Assembly: GCA_031270875.1 (NCBI GenBank)
Contig: JAISXC010000061.1
Coordinates: 1-10,653 of the forward strand
Direction: 5' to 3'
DNA length: 10,653 bases
Source: Desulfovibrio sp.
GTDB lineage: Bacteria; Desulfobacterota; Desulfovibrionia; Desulfovibrionales; Desulfovibrionaceae
Positions 1-6,273 of the stretch are shown piece by piece. Each line of letters opens with the position of its first letter. Position 1 is the stretch's first letter. Below the pieces are notes generated by a model that searched no databases, was not told the origin of the DNA, and saw only the letters and a program-made list of their open reading frames with translations. The position numbers were made by a program, and so were the translations under genes.

Positions 1-480
1 ATTCTGCGCTATCTGCGCATGGGGCGGCTCTGGGAAACCGTGCGCGTGCGCGGCGGGGCATACGGCGCGTCCTGCTCGCTTGACAGGCTGAGCGGCGTTC
101 TGGTGTTTTCTTCCTACCGTGATCCCAATGTGCGGGAAACCCTTGCCGCGTATGATTCAATGGCTGGCTATCTGCGCGGCCTCGCGCCGGACTCCGGGGA
201 GCTTTCCCGCGCCGTGGTGGGTGCCATAGGCGATATGGACGCTTACATGCTGCCGGACGCCAGGGGCGCGCGCTCTCTGGCCCGTTACCTGACGGGGCTG
301 ACGGAGGAGGAAAGGCAGAAGACGCGCGACGAGATTTTTGCGGTCATGCCGAAGCACTTCAGGGAATTTGCCGATGTGCTCGCCGAAGTGGCCCGCAAGG
401 GGGCGGTGTGCGTGCTGGGCGGATCCAGGACCGAGGAATGCGCAAAGGCCGAAGGCTGGCCTGTAAGGAGTTTGTTGTGA
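1..480 (+). CDS. M16 family metalloprotease, PreP-like, C-terminal fragment
   Basis: This is the last 159 residues of a reading frame that is already open at base 1, so the gene starts upstream of the window. It resembles the C-terminal lobe of presequence-protease-type M16C peptidases, large two-chambered zinc proteases that degrade peptides. Visible landmarks are the segment VRVRGGAYGASC, then the block FSSYRDPN, then an IGDMDAYMLPDARG stretch and a TGLTEEERQ helix, all in the order seen in PreP proteins. The HXXEH zinc motif belongs to the N-terminal half and lies outside the window. The gene ends at TGA 478-480, 88 bp before the next start. Family assignment is confident; substrate and cellular location cannot be judged from this part. 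Confidence 0.88.
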   Translation: MLRYLRMGRLWETVRVRGGAYGASCSLDRLSGVLVFSSYRDPNVRETLAAYDSMAGYLRGLAPDSGELSRAVVGAIGDMDAYMLPDARGARSLARYLTGLTEEERQKTRDEIFAVMPKHFREFADVLAEVARKGAVCVLGGSRTEECAKAEGWPVRSLL

Positions 481-568
481 TTTTTGTTTCCGTCCGCCGG
501 CTGTCGCAGCGGAACCGGAACAGCGCCCGGAAAACCCGGGGCGCGGCCGCCCCTGTCAGCGGGGACTG

Positions 569-1366
569 ATGAATTTCAGGCCAAAATCGGATACCGGCCC
601 GTCCCGCGTCGTTGCAGCGCCCTCCTGTGTTCTCCCCGGAACCGTGGCGGAAAACGCGCGCTTTTTGAGCGGCCGCGTGGACGAGATCGCCCTTTGTTTT
701 TTTGAATGCCGCGCCTGTCTGGCCTATACTGAAGCCGACATGCCGCCGGAATTGGCGGAATTGTCCTTTTCCTGGCATGTGCATCTGCCGTGCGATCTGC
801 CGTGGCCGGCGCGGCCCGGCCAGGACGGCGCGGCCCGCGAGACGGCGGAGCGGGCTTTGGCGGTTTTTGCCAGAGCGGCCTTTCTCGCCCCGAGATGCGC
901 CGTGCTTCATCCCCCGCAGGGGACGCCGGCCTTCAAGCGGCGGCTTTTACGGGATTTCGCGCGGGTCTGGCGGAGAAGGAGCGACGTTCCCCTGTTGCTC
1001 GAAAACCTTTCCGATTGCGACATTGTGGAACTGGGGGATGGTTTCCTGCATGAGCACGGTTTCGGTTTGTGTCTGGACGTGGGGCATCTTCTGGGGTACG
1101 GGCAGAAACGCCTGCTGTCTTCCGTTTTGCCGGAAACGGCCGATCTCGTCCATTGGAGCGCGCCCGGCGGAAGGGACGCGCATTTGCCCCTCACGGCCCT
1201 GACGCCAAGGCAGTTCGCGACGGCGGCGGATCTGGCGACCCGTTTCGCCGGCAACCCGGTCCATCTGGCGGAAATTTTTCACTGGCGGGGCGTGGAAGCT
1301 TCTCTCCCGGTTCTGGGGAAACTGACAGGCGGCAGGCGGTCGGCATGGGCATCAGCGATTATGTAG
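569..1366 (+). CDS. cbiR: Cobamide-remodelling phosphodiesterase CbiR-like TIM-barrel protein
   Basis: This 265-residue protein has the pattern of the xylose-isomerase-like / AP-endonuclease-2 TIM-barrel superfamily and best fits the CbiR branch. CbiR enzymes open the nucleotide loop of salvaged cobamides so that a preferred lower ligand can be installed. Seen: a first strand with APSCVLPGTVAEN, VDEIALCFFE, a HVHLP strand, VLHPPQ, LLENL (likely metal Glu), LCLDVGHLLGYG (likely metal Asp and His) and HLAEIFHW near the C-terminus (likely metal Glu). These are the usual barrel-mouth metal positions. The ATG at 569 follows GGGGA at 561-565. The stop lies 22 bp inside the next gene, which suggests coupling. 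The alternative is a generic sugar phosphate isomerase/epimerase. The family is secure; the CbiR subtype is from memory of the family and is somewhat less sure. Confidence 0.72.
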   Translation: MNFRPKSDTGPSRVVAAPSCVLPGTVAENARFLSGRVDEIALCFFECRACLAYTEADMPPELAELSFSWHVHLPCDLPWPARPGQDGAARETAERALAVFARAAFLAPRCAVLHPPQGTPAFKRRLLRDFARVWRRRSDVPLLLENLSDCDIVELGDGFLHEHGFGLCLDVGHLLGYGQKRLLSSVLPETADLVHWSAPGGRDAHLPLTALTPRQFATAADLATRFAGNPVHLAEIFHWRGVEASLPVLGKLTGGRRSAWASAIM

Positions 1367-2361
1367 CCCGCTTCAAACAGTGGCGCGGCGGCCTGTGCAA
1401 GGCAGACCGCTGGTGCGTACTGATAAACGCCGATCCGGACGCGCTGGCCAGCGCTCTGGCTCTGAAGCGCATTTTGCACAGCTACGCGCACAGTATGGAA
1501 ATTTCGCGCATCAACGAGGTGACGCGGCCGGACAATCTGGCCATGATCCGCGATCTGCGCATTCCGGTGAAGGCCTGGACTCCGGAAAAATCGGCGTCTT
1601 TCAGTCATTTTGCCATTGTGGATTCCCAGCCGCGCCACAACAGACTTTTTGAGGGTATCCCCTTTTCGCTGGTCATTGACCATCATCCTTTGCCTCCGGA
1701 GGACGCCCGACCCAGCCCTCCGGAGGCTTTTTGCCTTATCCGCCCGGATTTCGGCGCCACCAGCACCATCATGACGCATTTTCTCAACAATTTGCGCATA
1801 CGCCCCACCGCGCGCCTGGCCACCGCGCTGCTGTACGGCATACGCACGGACACGGCCACCTTCGAACGGGGCGGCAGCGACAAGGATTTGCGTGCCTGGC
1901 AATGGCTTTTTCGTTTCGCGGATCTCAATCTGCTGCGCCGCATCATCCGCAGCGAATATCTGCGCGGATGGCTGCCGGCTTTTTCCCAGGCATTCCGCTC
2001 CCTCAAAGACTGTCGGGGCGGCGGGGTCTACGCTTCCCTGCACCATGTCAAAGGCGCGGATCTGCTGGTGGGAATAGCGGATTTTTTCACCAAGGTGCAG
2101 GATTTGCGCTGGGTGGCCGTGAGCGGCGTTGTGGACAAAACCGTGGTGGTGATCTTCCGCGGCGACGGCGGGCGGGATATGGGCCGACTGGCGGACGCCT
2201 GTTTTCACGATGTGGGCACGGCCGGGGGACACAAAATGATGGGCCGGGCGGAATTTCCCCTGACGGCTGTGCCCGGGGACATCAAGCCGGCGGATTTTAT
2301 TCTTCTGCGTCTGCAAAATCGCAAACTGCGCCATGTCCGGCCCCGCGATCAATCTGCTTGA
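1345..2361 (+). CDS. DHH family phosphoesterase (NrnA/RecJ-like superfamily)
   Basis: The frame is open further upstream, but the preferred start is the ATG at 1345. It follows a purine-rich stretch (GGCAGGCGG, 1331-1339), and the protein begins to look family-like only from there, giving 338 residues. Motifs in order: INADPDALASALAL (D30, D32; the usual leading His is Asn here), FAIVDSQ (D93), the signature D112-H113-H114, GATSTIMTHFL, YGIRTDTATF, and a C-terminal DHHA1-like glycine motif GGHKMMG at 294-300. These are the Mn-binding and substrate-binding elements of DHH phosphoesterases, which act on nanoRNA, pAp or cyclic dinucleotides. Which substrate applies cannot be read from the sequence. 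It overlaps cbiR by 22 bp and rlmN by 29 bp, consistent with one transcript. Confidence 0.85.
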   Translation: MGISDYVARFKQWRGGLCKADRWCVLINADPDALASALALKRILHSYAHSMEISRINEVTRPDNLAMIRDLRIPVKAWTPEKSASFSHFAIVDSQPRHNRLFEGIPFSLVIDHHPLPPEDARPSPPEAFCLIRPDFGATSTIMTHFLNNLRIRPTARLATALLYGIRTDTATFERGGSDKDLRAWQWLFRFADLNLLRRIIRSEYLRGWLPAFSQAFRSLKDCRGGGVYASLHHVKGADLLVGIADFFTKVQDLRWVAVSGVVDKTVVVIFRGDGGRDMGRLADACFHDVGTAGGHKMMGRAEFPLTAVPGDIKPADFILLRLQNRKLRHVRPRDQSA

Positions 2362-3463
2362 CCTCACCCTGCCGGAGCTTACCGCCTGGATGCGGACGGA
2401 ACTGGGCGAGCCGGCCTTCCGGGCGACGCAGGTCTGGCAATGGCTTTGGCAGAAACTGGCGCGCGATTTCGGGGACATGAGCAATGTTTCCATGGCCTGC
2501 CGCGCAAGGCTGGCCGAACGCGCCTTCATCGGCTGGCCCGAAGTGCGGTTTGTGCAAAAAAGCCGCGACGGCACGACAAAATTGCTGCTGCGTCTGCGCG
2601 ACGGCGCGCTGGTCGAAACAGTGCTCATTCCCTCGGATTCCCGCGAGGGCGCGCGGCGCTGGACGCAGTGCCTCTCCTGCCAGGTGGGCTGCGCCATGGG
2701 CTGCACTTTTTGCGCTACGGGGCAGGCTGGTTTTGAGCGCAATATGCGCATGGGGGAAATTTTGGGGCAGGTGCTGGTGGCCCGCGCCCACCTGGGCGAC
2801 GGGCGTCCGGATCATCCCGTGCTGCGCAATCTGGTTTTTATGGGCATGGGCGAGCCTTTGCTCAATCTGGAAGAAGTCCTGCGCGCCCTGCAATGCCTTA
2901 ACAGCGACAAGGGGCTCAATTTTTCCCCACGTCGCGTCACTGTCTCCACCTGCGGCCTGGAAAGAGGCCTTCCGGAACTCGGTCAAAGCGGCCTGTGCTA
3001 CCTTGCCGTGTCCCTGCACGCGCCCAGCCAGGACCTGCGCGAAAAAATCATGCCCGGCGCGGCGCGCTGGCCGCTCCCCGCCCTGATTGAGGCGCTCAGA
3101 GCCTATCCGCTCAAGACGCGGGAGCGCATTACCCTGGAATATCTGCTTATCAACGGCGTCAACGACAGCCCGCTGCATGCCCGGCAACTGGCCCGCCTTG
3201 TGGGCGAACTCAGGGGCAAGCTCAACCTCATCGTCTATAATCCTGTTGAAGGGCTTCCCTATACGGCCCCCGAACCGGAAAGGGTTCTCGCCTTTGAGCG
3301 GTGTCTGTGGAAGCGCCGCGTCACGGCCGTGGTGCGCAAAAGCAGGGGCCAGGATATCAACGCCGCCTGCGGCCAGCTCAAGGCGGGGCTTGCGCATGGC
3401 GGGTATGCGGAAGAGGGACCTTCCATCCCGAATTCGCCCGGCGCAGGCCATTCTCGCGAATGA
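2333..3463 (+). CDS. rlmN: 23S rRNA (adenine2503-C2)-methyltransferase RlmN
   Basis: Radical-SAM methyltransferase that methylates C2 of A2503 in 23S rRNA and, in studied relatives, A37 of some tRNAs; cytoplasmic. The 376-residue frame has the family length. Landmarks: N-terminal INLLDL; the helical RNA-binding region; VETVLIP at 94-100; the 4Fe-4S cysteines C120, C124 and C127 in the CX3CX2C motif; C113, which matches the catalytic cysteine just ahead of the cluster in E. coli; MGMGEP at 170-175 for SAM binding; and C346 in the VRKSRGQDINAACGQL block, matching the cysteine that becomes methylated. The ATG at 2333 sits inside the preceding gene and has no clear ribosome-binding site, so reinitiation is likely. 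About 16 extra residues follow the conserved end. Function is very secure. Confidence 0.97.
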   Translation: MSGPAINLLDLTLPELTAWMRTELGEPAFRATQVWQWLWQKLARDFGDMSNVSMACRARLAERAFIGWPEVRFVQKSRDGTTKLLLRLRDGALVETVLIPSDSREGARRWTQCLSCQVGCAMGCTFCATGQAGFERNMRMGEILGQVLVARAHLGDGRPDHPVLRNLVFMGMGEPLLNLEEVLRALQCLNSDKGLNFSPRRVTVSTCGLERGLPELGQSGLCYLAVSLHAPSQDLREKIMPGAARWPLPALIEALRAYPLKTRERITLEYLLINGVNDSPLHARQLARLVGELRGKLNLIVYNPVEGLPYTAPEPERVLAFERCLWKRRVTAVVRKSRGQDINAACGQLKAGLAHGGYAEEGPSIPNSPGAGHSRE

Positions 3464-3565
3464 AGGGTTTGCGGACGGCGGCAAGGCCCGTGCCCATTTT
3501 CCGCTGATCATCTTCCGGGCCGCACGCTGTTCAGGGCATGGGCTTCCGCCGATGTTGTTCACAGC

Positions 3566-3600
3566 TTGACAAAAATGCAACAATATATCATTGCATTTTT
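3566..3600 (+). promoter_or_regulatory. Candidate Zur operator overlapping the zinc operon promoter
   Basis: A perfect TTGACA (3566-3571) runs directly into a 30-bp near-palindrome at 3571-3600: AAAAATGCAA, then CA, ATATAT, CA, then TTGCATTTTT. Thirteen of the fifteen mirror pairs match. It lies 39 bp before the zrgA-like start codon in otherwise GC-rich DNA. Fur-family repressors bind AT-rich dyads over promoters, and a Zur-type gene closes this operon, so Zur is the natural candidate ligand. The -10 box is unclear: TATCAT at 3586-3591 would be only 14 bp from the -35 box. The half-site TGCAA is not the enterobacterial Zur box. The role is inferred; the dyad itself is seen directly. Confidence 0.65.
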
Positions 3601-3639
3601 CAGAGGGACTCCCCAAACTGAATGAAAAAGGAAATCGCC

Positions 3640-4236
3640 ATGAAAAAAAGTATGTTATTCGCTGCCGCCATTGCCTGCCTGGTTATGGCCGCAGCGCCGG
3701 CATTTGCCCATGAAGCCCATGAACACGGCACAGCCCGCATCAACCTGAGTCTGGAAGGGCAAAAGGTGGAAATTGAATTTGAAACACCGCTTGCCAGTCT
3801 CATTTCTTTTGAGCATGCTCCTGAAACCGACGCGCAGAAAAAAGAACTGCGCGATATGGCGACAACCATGCGAAAAGCCGATACATTGTTCGTCTTTCCG
3901 GCCGAAGCCCAATGCCGCCTGGAAAAAGTATCCCTGGAATCGGAAGCGATAACCGACGATCTGTTCTCACCGGCCGAAAAGCCCGCCGCGGCCGGCGCGA
4001 AGGGCGGGGAAAGGAAAACGGATTCCCCTGGCGACAAAAAGAAAGATGAAGAAAGTCATGCCGATCTTGACGCGGAAATATCCTTCGTCTGCCGACATCC
4101 TGAAAAATTGAACCGCATTGAGGTCGATATGTTCAGGGTTTTCCCCGGGCTGCAGAAAATCGAAATGCAGATGACCACTCCCAAAGGCCAGAGAGCGGCG
4201 AAACTTGCTCCCCGATCAAATGTTGCCAAATGGTAG
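3640..4236 (+). CDS. ZrgA-like periplasmic zinc-uptake protein (DUF2796)
   Basis: Start chosen at ATG 3640 (198 residues) because AAGGA at 3628-3632 lies 7 nt upstream; an in-frame ATG at 3622 is possible. Residues 1-23 form a classic signal peptide ending in AFA, so the mature periplasmic protein begins HEAHEHG, with three histidines suited to metal binding. The mature part shows the DUF2796 layout: a short strand (RINLSLEGQKVEIEFE), the FEHAP motif, a helix of ADTLF type, one cysteine in AQCRLEKV, a variable charged loop, HADLDAEISFVC with a second cysteine, then FPGLQKIEMQMTTPKGQ. The family includes ZrgA of Vibrio cholerae, a Zur-repressed zinc-uptake component. The variable loop is rich in Lys, Asp and Glu, with only one His at its edge. 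First gene of the operon; the next start is 4 nt past its stop. Confidence 0.82.
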   Translation: MKKSMLFAAAIACLVMAAAPAFAHEAHEHGTARINLSLEGQKVEIEFETPLASLISFEHAPETDAQKKELRDMATTMRKADTLFVFPAEAQCRLEKVSLESEAITDDLFSPAEKPAAAGAKGGERKTDSPGDKKKDEESHADLDAEISFVCRHPEKLNRIEVDMFRVFPGLQKIEMQMTTPKGQRAAKLAPRSNVAKW

Positions 4237-4240
4237 CGCC

Positions 4241-5002
4241 ATGATTGGGCATGAACCTTCGTCGGATGCCGGCAGGCCGGCGAAAGAAAAAGATTTGCCC
4301 GTTCCCGCCGTTTTTTTGGATAATGTGGTGTTTTTATGGCCCAACAGGCGGCAACCCGTGTTGAATATCCCTTTTTTCAGGGTGCGGCCGGGGGAACATA
4401 TCTTTATAGCCGGGCCGAGCGGAAGCGGGAAAAGCACTTTGCTCGGCCTGATTGCGGGCATACTTACGCCGCAATCGGGTCGGGTTTCCGTCAACGGAGT
4501 ATGCCTCAGTGACCTCAGCGGGGCGCAACGGGATGCCTTCCGCGGCGACCACATAGGATTTATTTTCCAACAATTCAATCTGATTCCCTATTTGTCCATT
4601 CTTGAGAATGTGCTGATTCCCTGCAACTTTTCCTCTCTGCGCCACGCCCGGGCCAGCGGGCAGGCCGGCAGCCCGGCGCTGGCCGCGCGGACTCTGCTGG
4701 AACGCCTGGATATGTCTTCAAGGCTTTGGAACAGAAAGGTCAATCAATTGTCCGTGGGGCAGCAGCAACGGGTTGCGGCGGCGCGGGCGCTGATTGGCGG
4801 CCCGTCCATCCTGATTGCCGACGAGCCGACATCTTCCCTTGACGCGGACAGGCGAAGAGCCTTTTTGCGATTGTTGCTCAGAGAATGCGCGGAAACGCGC
4901 TCCACGCTGCTTTTTGTCAGCCATGATCAAAGCCTCGCAGAGGATTTTTCCGCCGCGGTGTTCTTGCCGGAACTGAATACGGCGGCAGGGGAGGACGAAT
5001 AG
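4241..5002 (+). CDS. ABC transporter ATP-binding protein, LolD/MacB type
   Basis: A 253-residue nucleotide-binding subunit, peripheral on the inner membrane. Walker A GPSGSGKST is at about 58-66, the Q-loop QQFNLIPYLSILENV at 110-124, the signature SVGQQQRVAAARA at 171-183 (Leu precedes), Walker B ILIADEP at 190-196, D-loop SSLD, and the switch His in FVSHD near 228. All ATPase residues are intact. Sequence style (QQFNLIPYLSILENV, DEPTSSLD) places it with ATPases that pair with FtsX/MacB-type permeases, and exactly such a permease follows. Start: ATG 4241, 4 nt after the previous stop, is preferred. ATG 4220 and TTG 4205 are in frame and would overlap the upstream gene; no option has a strong ribosome-binding site. 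The stop overlaps the next GTG start by one base. Confidence 0.92.
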   Translation: MIGHEPSSDAGRPAKEKDLPVPAVFLDNVVFLWPNRRQPVLNIPFFRVRPGEHIFIAGPSGSGKSTLLGLIAGILTPQSGRVSVNGVCLSDLSGAQRDAFRGDHIGFIFQQFNLIPYLSILENVLIPCNFSSLRHARASGQAGSPALAARTLLERLDMSSRLWNRKVNQLSVGQQQRVAAARALIGGPSILIADEPTSSLDADRRRAFLRLLLRECAETRSTLLFVSHDQSLAEDFSAAVFLPELNTAAGEDE

Positions 5003-6273
5003 TGGCGCGCTTTTGCTATTTGCTGTTTCTTGCCGGAAAAAGCGCCTGGAATCGTCGGGGCACGCTGTTGTTGGTGGTATTTTCCATAGCTCTTTCAACA
5101 ACCCTGTTGCTTGGCATTGAAAAGCTCAGAACACAGATTCGGGAAAGTTTCGTTCAGGCCGTTTCAGGCACGGATCTGGTTGTGGGCGCGCGCGGCGGCA
5201 ACATTCAACTTATGCTGTATGCTGTCTTTCATCTTGGCGGGGCCACCAACAACATGGGGTGGCAAAGCGCGCGGGAGATAGCGAAAAGGCCGGAGGTCGC
5301 CTGGACCATCCCCGTTTCTCTGGGCGATTCCCACAAAGGCTATCCCGTGGTGGCCACCACGGCGGATTTTTTTATCCACTACCGTTTTCGGGGCGGCAGA
5401 GAACTTGTCCTGGCGCGGGGGAAAGTCTTTGAATCCGTTTTTGACGTGGTTATGGGGGCGGAAGCGGCAAAGAACCTTGGCTATGCCGTCGGTCAAAAGC
5501 TGGTGTTGAATCATGGAAGCGGCGGAACGCATTTGGCGGAACATGCGGACAAGCCGTTCGCCGTGAGCGGCATCCTCGCGCCGACGGGCACTCCGGTTGA
5601 CCGTTCTCTCTATATAGGACTTGACGCAATGGAGGCCATACATCTCAACTGGCAGGGGGGCGCGCCCATGCCCGGGCTGCGGATCACGCCGGAACAAGTT
5701 GCGAAGTTCGACCTGGAGCCCAAAAGCATAACCGCTCTTCTCGTGGGTCTGAAAAAACGTGGCCAGGTATTCGCGCTGCAACGCGTAATAAACGACTGGA
5801 AAACCGAACCGCTTACCGGGGTTATGCCCGGCGTGGCCATGGATCAAATATGGAGTATGGTCGGCGCCGGCGAACAGGCGCTCCTGTTTGTTTCCGCTTT
5901 GGTCACCGTGGCCGGTTTGGCGGGCCTTGTGGCGGCGATACTCGCGGGCCTCGGCGAGCGCAGGCGGGAACTGGCCATCCTGCGTTCCGCGGGGGCAAAA
6001 CCGGTGAATATTTTGATTCTGCTGGCCTGCGAGGGATTTCTGCTTGTGACGGCCGGAGCAGTCGGCGGAGTCGCGGCGTTATTCCTGCTCATAGCGGCCC
6101 TTGGTCCCACACTTGCCGATATGTACGGAATATTCATATATCTGTCGCCGCCTGCCGCGGGAGAATGGCTGCTGTTGGGCTGCGTCTGCCTCGCCGGGCT
6201 TCTGGCCAGCCTTATTCCCGCCTTGCGCGCATATCGCATGAGTTTGTCGGATGGCCTCACTGTCGCCATATGA
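5002..6273 (+). CDS. FtsX/MacB-type ABC permease, zinc-operon partner
   Basis: Starts at GTG 5002, inside the TAG of the ATPase gene, with a strong GGGGAGGA at 4988-4995. The 423 residues show a transmembrane helix near the N-terminus (about 20-40, RGTLLLVVFSIALS), a large periplasmic MacB_PCD-like domain (about 45-285), and a C-terminal FtsX unit with three helices (about 290-315, 335-365, 385-410). The cytoplasmic coupling segment ERRRELAILRSAGAKP lies between helices two and three and is the hallmark of this class. Type VII (mechanotransmission) permeases drive conformational work in the periplasm rather than moving substrate through a channel. With the adjacent ATPase it should form a complex that works with the periplasmic ZrgA-like and DUF3299 proteins; this pairing is inferred from operon order. 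Confidence 0.9.
   Translation: MARFCYLLFLAGKSAWNRRGTLLLVVFSIALSTTLLLGIEKLRTQIRESFVQAVSGTDLVVGARGGNIQLMLYAVFHLGGATNNMGWQSAREIAKRPEVAWTIPVSLGDSHKGYPVVATTADFFIHYRFRGGRELVLARGKVFESVFDVVMGAEAAKNLGYAVGQKLVLNHGSGGTHLAEHADKPFAVSGILAPTGTPVDRSLYIGLDAMEAIHLNWQGGAPMPGLRITPEQVAKFDLEPKSITALLVGLKKRGQVFALQRVINDWKTEPLTGVMPGVAMDQIWSMVGAGEQALLFVSALVTVAGLAGLVAAILAGLGERRRELAILRSAGAKPVNILILLACEGFLLVTAGAVGGVAALFLLIAALGPTLADMYGIFIYLSPPAAGEWLLLGCVCLAGLLASLIPALRAYRMSLSDGLTVAI

Noticed and set aside
481..568. Cobalamin riboswitch before cbiR
   Set aside because: The 88-bp gap is too short, and no B12-box-like sequence is visible; only local GC hairpins are seen.
3486..3543. Stem GCCCGTGCCC / GGGCATGGGC after rlmN as terminator
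   Set aside because: The loop is about 38 bases and no T-run follows; probably a chance pairing.
3571..3600. The palindrome as a Rho-independent terminator for rlmN
   Set aside because: The stem has only two G/C pairs per arm and a ten-base loop, and it lies just upstream of a start codon directly behind TTGACA. An operator reading is better, although weak termination is not excluded.
1279..3616. Long minus-strand open frames opposite the DHH and rlmN genes
   Set aside because: They mirror two clearly recognised + strand genes, have no family motifs, and are typical antisense shadows in GC-rich DNA.
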